Below, piece by piece: positions 45,037-53,855 of a DNA stretch of 64,000 bases (positions are counted from its first letter, which is position 1; each line of letters opens with the position of its first letter). The notes under the pieces are model-generated. The model saw nothing but the letters and a program-made list of their open reading frames with translations, was not told where the DNA came from and did no database searches. The stretch comes from Bacillota bacterium (lineage in GTDB: Bacteria > Bacillota > UBA4882 > UBA8346), in assembly GCA_023401925.1 (NCBI GenBank), contig JAEXDA010000003.1, forward strand, positions 1 through 64,000. The letters run 5' to 3'. Made by a program: the position numbers and the translations under genes.

Positions 45037-45672
45037 TCATTTGAACCATTTGCTTTCGGGCAATTTCGAAATTCCCTTGTGGGCTACTTGAAACCGCTGA
45101 ACATATCTTCTGGAAGAGGCTATACCGGCCCAAGCGCCGCCGCCATTGTATTCCCCAATTGCCATTCCCACATTATGCCGGTTTTGCCTCAATAATTCCG
45201 CAAAGTGGGCCATAGCAACCCGGTAATTGCAACGCCATTGGTAAAAGTCATCCGGATGAAATCCAAATCTTCGATAATAAATGTTCCATGTATTGCGCAT
45301 CAGTTGAGCCGGTCCCTGTTCACCACGACTACCTACTTTATGTAAGTTGAATCCATTTTCAATTTGACAAATCGTCAAGCAATCATAAGGGTTTATTTTA
45401 AATTCTCTGGCATATTCCACCGTTAAATAGGCAAAATCATTCATCTCTCCGGTTATGAGTTTTTGGTTGGTTGAATTCAGATAGCCGACCACATATCCAT
45501 AAATGGCATCCATCTTGATGAAATCGATGTTTTTATCATTCTTCCGTTCGACCCAAGCATTGACTTCTTTTAATTCACTGAATGTTTGTTTGATGTTCCA
45601 ATAATTGAAGGCATTAAAGGTGGAAAATAATAGCATAACAACGATAAGAATCCATAGACCTTTATTCTGCAA
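45037..45672 (-). CDS. Membrane-anchored lytic-transglycosylase-like protein
   Basis: A 211-residue protein with an N-terminal TM anchor (LWILIVVMLLFSTFNAFNYW) and a C-terminal SLT-like lysozyme-fold domain (residues ~85-210). Visible motifs: YAREFKINPYDCLTICQIEN with the catalytic-type Glu, SRGEQGPAQLMRNTW (the GLMQ-like G-x-x-Q), and MAIGEYNGGGAW (AYNAG-like) with RYVQRF. It would cleave peptidoglycan glycan strands at the membrane surface, perhaps in sporulation or germination. It is monocistronic. Confidence 0.85.
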   Translation of the reverse strand: MQNKGLWILIVVMLLFSTFNAFNYWNIKQTFSELKEVNAWVERKNDKNIDFIKMDAIYGYVVGYLNSTNQKLITGEMNDFAYLTVEYAREFKINPYDCLTICQIENGFNLHKVGSRGEQGPAQLMRNTWNIYYRRFGFHPDDFYQWRCNYRVAMAHFAELLRQNRHNVGMAIGEYNGGGAWAGIASSRRYVQRFQVAHKGISKLPESKWFK

Positions 45673-45907
45673 GCATTTCCCTCACTTTTTGTTAAAATCT
45701 TTTCGAAAGGCCGACTCCACTCCTTTTTATTTTCGGCCAATCCCGTCCATCTCATCATAGGACTTAGGTCGGGATATTATATTTTCATGGGACGGGCCTG
45801 TGCCCTCACCCCTCTGTCCATTTCGCCTAAAACATCGTCTGAACCAGGATTTAACCGATGAAACGGATTTTAAAATCCGTGCCGGTAGATACTTTCGATT
45901 AAAAATG

Positions 45908-46090
45908 TCAGAATGAATTTTTTGACGCCGAGGTCTTGCGAATTTGGGGCAATGGGAGGCTTTTAACGCCTCCCTCTTTGCTTGATATCGGATTTTTTTG
46001 GTTTAAGGGGCGATACTCAGGATCTTGAGGAACGATCCGTTCGAAGGGGAAGATATGGCCGTAAAATAATTCTTCTAGACTGGATTTCAT
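45908..46090 (-). pseudogene. Truncated DUF6809-like small protein
   Basis: The first ~30 residues, MKSSLEELFYGHIFPFERIV then PQDPEYRPLNQK, resemble the N-terminus of DUF6809-type small proteins. After residue 32 the sequence becomes unlike the family and runs through a GGGAGGC hairpin to a stop at residue 60; the family is normally about 80-90 residues. AGAAGG lies upstream of the ATG. Its 5' region is occupied by structured element copy 2. Likely truncated or recombined. Confidence 0.45.
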
Positions 46091-46196
46091 GGGACATGCC
46101 TTCTTTCGATATAAAGGGTAAAATTATCTTATTGATAGGGCCGATGTGAGGCTTATTGCCTCCCACAACCTCTCTCGCGCCTTCAACATGAAGGCG

Positions 46197-46399
46197 CGCT
46201 CTCCCCCAATGCTGCCAAGTCAAAGCAGTACATTCCGGGGGAGAGTAACCAAAGCCGTTGAAGCCTAAATGATTCTAGGCAGTAGCAACTTCGAACTATA
46301 AGTTCGCGATTATCCTTCCACCCGAACCACGTATATTCAATCTTCAGGGGGAAAGGCTCGCGTCCTCTCGGACGCGCGGGTTAGATCAATAGGCATTCT
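46197..46399 (-). ncRNA. Candidate structured RNA element, copy 2
   Basis: Partner of 112-311. Minus-strand features: CGCGTCC-GAGA-GGACGCG hairpin; CTTTCC/GGAAGG helix (one G-U); GTTCG/CGAAC enclosing the conserved GTGGAAGG loop; GCCT/AGGC hairpin; closing helix CTCTCCCCC/GGGGGAGAG with ATG/CAT extension; then GCGCGCCTTCA/TGAAGGCGCG and GAGGC/GCCTC hairpins. Its 5' edge (GAATGCCTA...CTAACCCGCGCG) provides the last codons and TAA stop of the SymE-like gene. It ends about 107 nt before the ATG at 46090. Confidence 0.5.
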
Positions 46400-46599
46400 T
46401 GATGCGGTGATTTTATTCGCACTTCTTCATGCCTCTTTTCATCCACCATCAACAGCAAACATCCTGAATGTTCACTGACTGTATAGTTACAGCCGGGTTT
46501 AAAACCGCAGCGCTCCAGCCACTGGCCGGACAGGCGGATCATGGGGACTTTTTTGCCGTTACTTAGGATGGAATAGATAGTGTGGTCGTGTGATTTCAT
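46381..46599 (-). CDS. SymE-like AbrB-fold small protein
   Basis: A 72-residue protein with the SymE/AbrB-type swapped-hairpin pattern: KVPMIRLSGQWLERCGFKPG, then CNYTVSEHSGCLLLMVDEKR. In enterobacteria SymE is an SOS-induced type I toxin; whether this homologue is toxic is unknown. GGAGG lies 8 nt before the ATG. Its last residues (ECLLI) and stop lie inside the boundary of structured element copy 2. It is divergent from an XRE regulator, with a near-palindrome between them. Confidence 0.75.
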   Translation of the reverse strand: MKSHDHTIYSILSNGKKVPMIRLSGQWLERCGFKPGCNYTVSEHSGCLLLMVDEKRHEEVRIKSPHQECLLI

Positions 46600-46732
46600 T
46601 GGATTGAACCTCCGTTAAATGGGTATGAAAGAATAAGCCTTCGCCTCGCCTTGAGAGGAAAGAGTGTTTATGGTAAAATAAATTGATTGGGCAAAATAAA
46701 ATACAGAAATGGATAATTTTGTTACATGATTA

Positions 46733-46752
46733 TTGTATCGTCGACGAAACAA
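46733..46752. promoter_or_regulatory. 20-bp near-palindromic operator between symE-like and XRE genes
   Basis: TTGTATCGTCGACGAAACAA has one mismatched pair in ten. It lies 134 bp upstream of the SymE-like ATG and 78 bp upstream of the XRE GTG. The XRE protein is the likely binder and could control both divergent genes. It is unlike the Gram-positive LexA box. Confidence 0.6.
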
Positions 46753-46829
46753 TTTATCAATAATATTTTACTATTTTTATGTATTGCCAATAAAATAAAC
46801 AAAATTATTGTTCTGCGGAGGATATAATA

Positions 46830-47165
46830 GTGACTCTTGGTGAAAAAATTCTATATTTGCGAAAACAAAATAACTGGAGCCAAGATTTTTTAGGGGATAA
46901 AATCGGGGTCTACGGAAGGCGTGTTTCTTTATATGAAAATGATAAATCAATCCCTTCGACAGAAACATTACAAAAAATCGCCAATGTATTCGGAGTTTCA
47001 TTAGATTATCTTCTAGCTGATAAGCCAAGAAATACAAATATGATCCCTATAAAGGATAAATCATTATTACCGTACATTGAAAAATTGGATCAGCTAGATG
47101 AAGATGAGAAAAATTTGGTTAAGTCAACCATTGAGACACTTGCTAATAAAAAGAAGAAACGTTAA
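46830..47165 (+). CDS. XRE-family transcriptional regulator
   Basis: A 111-residue cytoplasmic repressor-type protein. The HTH_3 domain (residues 1-65) reads LGEKILYLRKQNNWSQDFLG, then GVYGRRVSLYENDKSIPSTE and LQKIANVFGVSLDYLLAD. A C-terminal basic helix ends KKKKR. It starts at a GTG with GGAGG 8 nt upstream. The divergent partner is the SymE-like gene. Confidence 0.9.
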   Translation: MTLGEKILYLRKQNNWSQDFLGDKIGVYGRRVSLYENDKSIPSTETLQKIANVFGVSLDYLLADKPRNTNMIPIKDKSLLPYIEKLDQLDEDEKNLVKSTIETLANKKKKR

Positions 47166-47413
47166 AACTCCGTTCAATCCCATTCCACAACCCATGCCTT
47201 TCAGTTTTATCGCCTCCTGCCTCTCCTTCCCCTCCATAATTTTTTGCCTTTCTGATATTTTTTCCTTTTTTTCTTTTAAAAAATCCCACCATATGCCAAC
47301 ATAATCAACATGGCGATTTCACGATGGGGTCATATGGTAAATAGGCCCAATACCTTTAAGTTTTAAGAAAGCAATCTGCCGGATTTACTACCTTGGCTGG
47401 GCGCGCCGCCGCT

Positions 47414-47444
47414 CTTGAATCCTGTAAATCCTGTTCATCCTGTC
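47414..47444. repeat. ATCCTGT triplet repeat
   Basis: AATCCTGTAAATCCTGTTCA then TCCTGTC gives three copies of ATCCTGT at a 9-bp period. This word-like repeat is known from intergenic regions of many unrelated bacteria. It sits in a 570-bp gap (47166-47740) with no recognised gene. Confidence 0.6.
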
Positions 47445-47534
47445 TCCGTTATCCTTTATCTAGGCCAACCTTTTCCCATCAATAAACCTAAGCATAAAAC
47501 TATATTCCGTTTCAAGCGTCTTTCTCCAGGAAGA

Positions 47535-47635
47535 AGGGCCGCTCTGATCGCTCAGTACCCCGCATTCGCCTCGGGCTTTTCTCTCACCGCCCAGTACCAC
47601 GCACTCATCGCCTAGTACCCGACAATCATCGCCCC
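47535..47635. repeat. Degenerate ~30-bp tandem repeat
   Basis: CGCTCAGTACCCCGCATTCG, CGCCCAGTACCACGCACTC and CGCCTAGTACCCGACAATC recur with a CGCC-AGTACC core. The minus-strand frame through it (47460-47705) repeats a VLG-D/G-E pattern and looks like low-complexity, not a real gene. Confidence 0.5.
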
Positions 47636-47740
47636 AACCGTTTTTCCCACCGCCGAGGTCTCCGCGTCGAAGCGAATGGCTCACCTGATGGAAATTCACC
47701 AGCAACCCATCTTTGCGCTCACCCGCTATCCATTGGCATA

Positions 47741-47770
47741 AAAAAAAATCCCGGTATCATCCAGGATTTT
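47741..47770 (-). terminator. Terminator of the PTS operon
   Basis: AAAATCC (47745-47751) pairs with GGATTTT (47764-47770), followed on the minus strand by a run of T residues, about 50 bp after the last gene's stop. Confidence 0.6.
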
Positions 47771-47818
47771 AGCCCTTGCTCCAAAGCGCATTTTGATAAT
47801 AAATTCCGACCCCGCAGC

Positions 47819-49075
47819 TTATTTCCAGTTTTCCAACAAATATCTTTCCGCCGCCACACACCACAAACCGTGATTGGCTCCGGTAATTTCAGCCAGCCTG
47901 GCAAAACGGGGGTCCGTCTTTCCTTTGGCCTCAAAATCCTCAATCGCCGTGAGTTCCATGTTGATATTGGTATAGATCAGTTTTTTACCGGCCGGCACCT
48001 CGGGCAGTCTAAGGGTGGCCTCGGCCGCGCTGTCCAACCCGCCGATATGGGTCACCATCACCGCCGGATGAATCCGGTTTTGTTCCGTAAGGCGCAAGGA
48101 TTCGATCATATCATCGGTATTGCCCCCGGTGGAGCCGACAATATGGGAAGAATTGTAGTGCACATTATAAAAATTGCACAATGCCGAAAACTTGACATCG
48201 GTGGGTCCGGCAAAGAAATTGAGACAACCGTCCCTACCCAAAATCTGATCTCCCTGCTCAACAGCTTTTGCCACCGGCGCAAAAACAAACACATCATCAA
48301 AACCAGTTCCCCCGGTTAACCCCCGCAACTGGGCGGGCGCATCCGGCAAATCCCTGGTATTGACGAAAGTTAGTTCGACACCTTCCGCTTTTATCTTCTC
48401 CGGCGGAAAAATTGCCTCGGCTCTCGCCAGCCGCTTGGCATCAATATCCGTAACCACAATCATCGCCGGCCGGCGCTGGGAATGCAACGCGTAATCGATG
48501 GCGCCCAGCCCCATGGGGCCGGCTCCGGCAAGGATCGCCAGCTTTCCGCCTTCCACAATTCCCATCCGGTGTTCATAACAGCCCATGGTCGTATGATAAC
48601 TGGCATGAAAAGCCCCGATAATGCAAGACATCGGTTCGGCGAGGGAAGCGTCAAAATAACTTTCACCCTCATATTTCAACAAACAGCCCAGCTCCATGAC
48701 CTCTTGCGGCATAATAATATAGGTGGCTGCACCGCCGCAATACCGGTAAGAATATCCCGGCGAGTCCATACTTCCCTTATAGTTTAAGGCAGGTTGCATT
48801 GAAAATTTTTGTCCCGCTTCAAATTGATGCTGCCATTTGGCCCCAACCTGAATAATATTTCCGGCCATTTCGTGGCCGATAATAACCGGATGGGTGGCAA
48901 TATCCTTGGGAACCCTTTTATGATCACTTCCCAGTACGGCTGCCTTGTAGCTCGACATGCAGATACTGTCGGAAATGACCTGAACCAATATTTCATCTTC
49001 CTTTATCGCCGGTAATTCAAATTCCTCCAATCGTAAATCTTTTTTGCCGTATAATCTTACCGCTCTGGTCTTCAT
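47819..49075 (-). CDS. Zinc-type dehydrogenase, L-sorbose-1-phosphate reductase-like
   Basis: A 418-residue MDR-superfamily enzyme. The start chosen is the ATG at 49075 that overlaps the PfkB stop by 4 bp (ATGA). Motifs: zinc-site IGHEMAGNIIQVG (~75), cofactor site LAILAGAGPMGLGAIDYALH (~190), and a distal substrate part (DGCLNFFAGPTDVKFSALCN) found in SorE-like proteins. Likely oxidises or reduces a hexitol phosphate / keto-sugar phosphate delivered by the PTS. Last gene of the PTS operon. The exact substrate is not determined. Confidence 0.82.
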   Translation of the reverse strand: MKTRAVRLYGKKDLRLEEFELPAIKEDEILVQVISDSICMSSYKAAVLGSDHKRVPKDIATHPVIIGHEMAGNIIQVGAKWQHQFEAGQKFSMQPALNYKGSMDSPGYSYRYCGGAATYIIMPQEVMELGCLLKYEGESYFDASLAEPMSCIIGAFHASYHTTMGCYEHRMGIVEGGKLAILAGAGPMGLGAIDYALHSQRRPAMIVVTDIDAKRLARAEAIFPPEKIKAEGVELTFVNTRDLPDAPAQLRGLTGGTGFDDVFVFAPVAKAVEQGDQILGRDGCLNFFAGPTDVKFSALCNFYNVHYNSSHIVGSTGGNTDDMIESLRLTEQNRIHPAVMVTHIGGLDSAAEATLRLPEVPAGKKLIYTNINMELTAIEDFEAKGKTDPRFARLAEITGANHGLWCVAAERYLLENWK

Positions 49076-50037
49076 TGTTTCTGCCATCCTTTGCTTAAAG
49101 TTGTATGAATACATTCCATGGTTACCTGTTTCTCCAATTCTACAATGGTCTGATATTCGGCGGCCTGCGAACCCGATGTCATTACATTGGCCGTACCGGC
49201 AGCCACTGCCAGCCGGATCGCCTTTTCAAAGTCATCGCCTCTTTCGAGGGAGTATGCAAGGGCGGCCACCATCGAATCTCCGGCTCCCACCGTACTTTTA
49301 ACTTCTACATCCATCCCGTGGGCCATCATCGAGCAATCCTTATTGATAAAAATGGCTCCCTTCTCTCCCAAGGAAACCACGATTTGTTCAATACCGTATT
49401 GCTCGATTAAACCGCGGGCCAATTTTTCTCCTTGACGAATATCCTGAATTTCCGTTCCAAAAAAGCTTTCCAACTCATGGATATTCGGTTTAACCAGAAA
49501 AGGACCCGCTGCAATACCGCGTTTGAGCAATTCACCGTCGGCATCCAAAATCGTGAGGGCTCCTTTCTGTTTGGCAGCAGTAATCCATTCACCATAAATA
49601 CCCTTATCGACATTGACCGGAACGCTGCCTGAAAAGACCACTACCGAATCTCTTCCCAGATCATCAAGGACCTTTTGTTTTAAAATCATCATATCTTCGC
49701 TGGAAACCTCAGGACCCGGTTCATTAATATCGGTATTGGTTCTTTTATTGGGATCAATCACTTTTAGATTGGTACGGGTCTCTCTTTTGATGAAATGGAA
49801 ATCATTTTCGATCCCGATATGGTCTAGGTAATCTTTAATGAAATTTCCGGCATTGCCGCCTAAAATCCCCACTGCTTTGCTATTTCCACCCAGGCTCCGA
49901 ATTACTTTGGAAACATTAATTCCTTTTCCACCGGCGTCATATCGCAGCGAGGACACCCGGTTGACGTTTCCGACCTGAAAATCGGCGATTTCTACCGTTT
50001 TGTCCACGGCCGGATTGAATGTAATGGTAATAATCAT
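49072..50037 (-). CDS. PfkB-family 1-phosphofructokinase / tagatose-6-phosphate kinase-type kinase
   Basis: A 321-residue sugar-phosphate kinase. N-terminus MIITITFNPAVDKTVEI is typical of FruK/LacC. Gly-rich YDAGGKGINVSKVIRSLGG (~33) binds sugar, and the C-terminal PfkB signature VKSTVGAGDSMVAALAYSLE (~255) carries the catalytic Asp. It phosphorylates a ketohexose 1- or 6-phosphate to the bisphosphate. AAGGGG precedes the ATG. It sits between the PRD regulator and the dehydrogenase in the PTS operon. Confidence 0.92.
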   Translation of the reverse strand: MIITITFNPAVDKTVEIADFQVGNVNRVSSLRYDAGGKGINVSKVIRSLGGNSKAVGILGGNAGNFIKDYLDHIGIENDFHFIKRETRTNLKVIDPNKRTNTDINEPGPEVSSEDMMILKQKVLDDLGRDSVVVFSGSVPVNVDKGIYGEWITAAKQKGALTILDADGELLKRGIAAGPFLVKPNIHELESFFGTEIQDIRQGEKLARGLIEQYGIEQIVVSLGEKGAIFINKDCSMMAHGMDVEVKSTVGAGDSMVAALAYSLERGDDFEKAIRLAVAAGTANVMTSGSQAAEYQTIVELEKQVTMECIHTTLSKGWQKQ

Positions 50038-50064
50038 TTTTGCCCCTTAGAACGTTAGTGATAG

Positions 50065-52200
50065 TTAATTCACAAAATACTTGTTATACTTGAGTTTGTA
50101 GAACTCATCCAAAACATTGGCCAGTCTATCCAAGGCATCTTCCGGCGTTCCGGTGACTAACAACGTGATAAAATCGGGTTTTTCAATCAGGGTTTCATTG
50201 ACGAAACTGACCGTTTCAAGCAGATAGGGGTTACAGTTTTGCGGCGCCGCAATCACAATTCCCACACGGGCGCGGGCCTGTTCACCCTGTAGGTTTGAAG
50301 CCAAAAAACCCTTGTCTAGCTTGAGCACTCCAAAATAAAGATGCTCGACCGCTTCCGTCCGGCAATGCAACAACAATATCCCATGTTCGGCAATATAGGT
50401 GCCGCCTTTGGCTTCTCTTTCCAAAAACGCCGATTCCAACCTTTCCCTGTTGGCTGCGGTCAATGAAAAATCCCTGCTCACTTCGGAAATTAAGGCCTCG
50501 ATATTCCCGGCCCGGGGATTTTCTTTCATGAAAAAATGGTCTAAAATCTCGGTGACTGCCTGCCCATACTGGTTCAATTCTTGCATTTTATCCTTAAGGT
50601 TCAGTGTTTTTTTACGAAATTGCGGCACAAGGGCGGAAGTTTCCTTCAGCTGTTCCAGCAATTGAAGGATGTTCCGTTTGTCTTCCTCAAAAAGGAGCGG
50701 ATTTACCATCACCACCGGTACGGGACTTTTGGCGATACCCACCGTGGAAATAATCAATTCGATTCCCTGTTCCCGCAGCCAGCCTTCTTCAATATCCAAG
50801 GCCGAGGTAACCTCAACGATATCAATATTTTCAAATTCCTTTTCGATTTTGGCCGCAAGCAACCGGGAAGTTCCGATACCGGTTGCACAGGCAATGGCTG
50901 TCCGGTAAATATGTTTGGATACGATTTCATTTTTCTCGATAGCTGCCCCAAGATGCATTGCAATATAAGCGATCTCCGCTTCCGGTATTTTCATGTCGAT
51001 TTGTTTTTCGATACCTGCTACACATTTGGCCGCCAATTCCAGCAACTTGGGATAATGGGCCTTAATGGAATCATAAAGCGGATTCCTGATTTCCAATTTC
51101 ATCCGCAACCTGCTCAGAGCGGGCCCCAGATGATTGACCAGTCCGCTTGATAGTTTTTCGTTTTGGGACAGTAACTTACCGGTCTGGGCTTCCGCAACCC
51201 GGATAATTTCATTGGCAAACCTTAGAAGATCTTCATCTTCAACGGTATGATGAGTGAGGGCGCCGCTCATTCCTCTGTTTTTCGTTCCTTTAATATGCAT
51301 TGCAATATAGCCGATTTCATCCTCGGGAATCTTGATCGCAAACAAGCTTTCCATTTCCAAGGCCAGCTTTGCCGCTGATGCATACTCTTTGCTCTGTTTC
51401 AATTCTTCCATGAACTGCCGGTTCATGACGATATCTTCGTTTTGAGTAATCCGTTGAATCGCGATTGCCAGGTGCACTATCAGTCCCACATAGGCACTAT
51501 CGGCCAGTTTTTGCCCGGTATTTTCCTCCAGACCCCGGATCAATTTTTCCAACTGGTGGATGGTATTATTATTAAGCAAGTTTAACAGCCGGTTCCTGGC
51601 GAGCAACTCCGTATGGCTGACCGGTACGGGTTGTTTGATATTATTCCCCTCAAGCAGGCCGTATAGATAATTTTCATTGATATTCTCATAGATCAAACTA
51701 ATCATGCATTTGCGGATATTGTCTTCTTCCCCGGTGATATAAACTCCTAATCCTTGTTTTCTTACCAGGGTCAATTGATGCTGATTCAGCCATTCCTCAA
51801 CCTTGTCCAAATCATTACTTACGGTGCCCTCCGTAATATTCAGGATTTTAGCGAAGGTATATAATTTAACCGGCTCCTGGTTTTGCAACAATTCGCTGCA
51901 AATAATGGTTTGGCGCTCCTTGGGCATATAAATCCGTTCTTCTTTTTCTTCCCCCAAAAGATGAATGATTTCTTCACGGTCTTCCTGGTTTCCCCAGACC
52001 TTAATGCCGACGCCGGCCTTTTTTACTAATTTACAGCCTTTTTTGGCGAGCCATTCCTGAACCGCCGGTAATTCCCGGAGTACAGTCCGGCTGCTGATCC
52101 CAAGGCCTCTGGCAATTTCGGTCACGGTGATATAATCGCTTTCATTGCAGATGCGCTGTAAAATACTTTTAACTCTTAATTGAATCGTAGCTTCCTGCAT
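50065..52200 (-). CDS. mtlR: PRD-domain PTS regulator (MtlR type) with EIIB/EIIA-like modules
   Basis: About 711 residues. The start chosen is the ATG at 52200 (AGGAGGG upstream). Modules in order: HTH_11 (MQEATIQLRVKSILQRICNE, EIARGLGISSRTVLRELP), Mga/HTH (~90-180), two PRD domains (~195-410; His in IVHLAIAIQR and HIKGTKN-like AMHIKG, AMHLGAAIEK), an EIIB-like segment (AIACATGIGTSRLLAAKI ~420), and a C-terminal EIIA-like domain with HGILLLHCRT (~620). PTS phosphorylation of the PRDs and EII modules sets its activity. It presumably activates this operon. Confidence 0.93.
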   Translation of the reverse strand: MQEATIQLRVKSILQRICNESDYITVTEIARGLGISSRTVLRELPAVQEWLAKKGCKLVKKAGVGIKVWGNQEDREEIIHLLGEEKEERIYMPKERQTIICSELLQNQEPVKLYTFAKILNITEGTVSNDLDKVEEWLNQHQLTLVRKQGLGVYITGEEDNIRKCMISLIYENINENYLYGLLEGNNIKQPVPVSHTELLARNRLLNLLNNNTIHQLEKLIRGLEENTGQKLADSAYVGLIVHLAIAIQRITQNEDIVMNRQFMEELKQSKEYASAAKLALEMESLFAIKIPEDEIGYIAMHIKGTKNRGMSGALTHHTVEDEDLLRFANEIIRVAEAQTGKLLSQNEKLSSGLVNHLGPALSRLRMKLEIRNPLYDSIKAHYPKLLELAAKCVAGIEKQIDMKIPEAEIAYIAMHLGAAIEKNEIVSKHIYRTAIACATGIGTSRLLAAKIEKEFENIDIVEVTSALDIEEGWLREQGIELIISTVGIAKSPVPVVMVNPLLFEEDKRNILQLLEQLKETSALVPQFRKKTLNLKDKMQELNQYGQAVTEILDHFFMKENPRAGNIEALISEVSRDFSLTAANRERLESAFLEREAKGGTYIAEHGILLLHCRTEAVEHLYFGVLKLDKGFLASNLQGEQARARVGIVIAAPQNCNPYLLETVSFVNETLIEKPDFITLLVTGTPEDALDRLANVLDEFYKLKYNKYFVN

Positions 52201-52330
52201 ATACCCTCCTAAAAAAATCAAGGTATATTTCAACGGCTTTCCATGAAAACTCCGCTTTGGGCAGTCTTTCTTAAAACCGCCCAAAACAGAGTCCATTGAA
52301 AATTAACAATCCCTCATTGAACCGCCATAA

Positions 52331-53758
52331 CTATTTTTGAGAAAACCTTTCCACCAATTGATCATACTCCGGAGCGTTGACAAAATTCTTGATCGAAATA
52401 TGCTCGGCATGAGGCGCCATACTTTTAGCCCGTTCGCTCAGTCCTTCATGGGTAACCACAATGTCGGCATCGGCAGGAATATCCTCAATAGCGCAATTGG
52501 TCACTTCGATTTTCAGTCCCGCCTTCGTCAGTTTATTGCGAAGCATCGAAGCGCTCATGGCGCTGGAGCCCATTCCGGCATCACAGGCAACCACGATCTT
52601 GTTGACCATTGATTTGACACCCAGCCCTTTACTGGCGGCTTTCATTTCCTTTACCGTGCTTTGGGCCTCGCTTAACTCCTGACCGGAAAATTCCTTGGAA
52701 CGCTTAATCAATACAGAGGCGATTAAGAAGGAAACAACGAATGATACCAATACACCGAACAACACCGTGAGCAACCCGCCCCTGGGCGCCATGACAATGT
52801 AAGCAAAGATGCTTCCCGGCGCCGGTGGAGCAATCAATCCCGCCCCAAGGAGCCCAAAGGTGAATACTCCGGACATTCCTCCCAAAATAACTGGTATTAA
52901 CAGGATCGGATTCATCAGGACATAGGGGAAGTAAATTTCATGAATACCGCCTAAAAAGTGAATGATGATAGCCCCAGGCGCGGACTGTTTGGCCATTCCT
53001 TTTGAAAATAAAGCATAAGCAAGTAAAATACCAAGACCGGGTCCAGGATTGGATTCCAGCATGAAGAAAATTGATTTGCCTGCTGCGGCAGCTTGCTGAA
53101 TCCCAAGGGGTGAAAGAACCCCGTGATTTATCGCATTATTTAAAAACAGGATTTTAGCCGGTTCGATGAAAATACTCGCCAGAGGCAACAATCCCGCATT
53201 AACAATGTTTTTAACCACATTGCCGAATGCTGCAGTCGCTGCGGCAACAACCGGACCGAATGCCACCAGGCCCGCACAAGCTAAGAGCATTCCGATAATG
53301 CCGTCGGCGAAATTATTGACCAGCATTTCAAATCCGGCCGGTATCTTGCCGGCAGTGAACTTTTCCAATTTTTTAATGATATAGCCGCCCAACGGGCCCA
53401 CGATCATGGCCCCCAGAAACATTGGAGTGCCCTCGGCCAGATTCTTAGCGCCACCGGCGCCCATCATGATCCCAAAAGTCGCCACGGCACCGACAACTCC
53501 CCCACGATGACCGGAGATAGCCCGGCCCCCGGTATAACCAATTAAAAGCGGCAACAACACCCTTAACATCGGATCAACCAGCTGCGCCAGGGTCTTATTG
53601 GGAAGCCAGCCGACTCCGATAAACAATACCGTAATCAATCCCCAAGCAATAATTGCACCGATATTGGGAAGTATCATTCCACTGATAAACCTGCCGAATC
53701 TTTGAACTCTATCTTTGAAACTGGTCTGGGAAGATAATGCGGTCATACTGGTACTCAC
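52331..53758 (-). CDS. mtlA: PTS mannitol-type transporter, EIICB subunit
   Basis: A 475-residue membrane protein. Residues ~20-345 are the EIIC channel (FISGMILPNIGAIIAWGLIT, GGRAISGHRGGVVGAVATFG, GGIHEIYFPYVLMNP: the GI-x-E motif). Residues ~380-475 are the EIIB domain with phospho-Cys in VVACDAGMGSSAMSASMLRN. EIIA is encoded separately at 55868-56398. It starts at a GTG after AGGAGG. It would bring in and phosphorylate mannitol or a related hexitol. The unusual kinase partners mean the substrate should be tested. Confidence 0.94.
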   Translation of the reverse strand: MSTSMTALSSQTSFKDRVQRFGRFISGMILPNIGAIIAWGLITVLFIGVGWLPNKTLAQLVDPMLRVLLPLLIGYTGGRAISGHRGGVVGAVATFGIMMGAGGAKNLAEGTPMFLGAMIVGPLGGYIIKKLEKFTAGKIPAGFEMLVNNFADGIIGMLLACAGLVAFGPVVAAATAAFGNVVKNIVNAGLLPLASIFIEPAKILFLNNAINHGVLSPLGIQQAAAAGKSIFFMLESNPGPGLGILLAYALFSKGMAKQSAPGAIIIHFLGGIHEIYFPYVLMNPILLIPVILGGMSGVFTFGLLGAGLIAPPAPGSIFAYIVMAPRGGLLTVLFGVLVSFVVSFLIASVLIKRSKEFSGQELSEAQSTVKEMKAASKGLGVKSMVNKIVVACDAGMGSSAMSASMLRNKLTKAGLKIEVTNCAIEDIPADADIVVTHEGLSERAKSMAPHAEHISIKNFVNAPEYDQLVERFSQK

Positions 53759-53855
53759 TTTTTTACTCCTCCTCTTTTTCCATTACTCAATTCTATCCTT
53801 AAATAACTTCCCTCTCATCTAGAATCGAGGGAGTATTCCAAGGCGGGTCCTGATT

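Noticed and set aside
46370..46390. Integron attC-like core (RYYYAAC at the SymE stop)
   Set aside because: No complementary GTTRRRY partner lies 57-141 nt further in either copy, and no integrase gene is present.
47460..47705. 81-residue minus-strand ORF
   Set aside because: Low-complexity translation of a DNA repeat.
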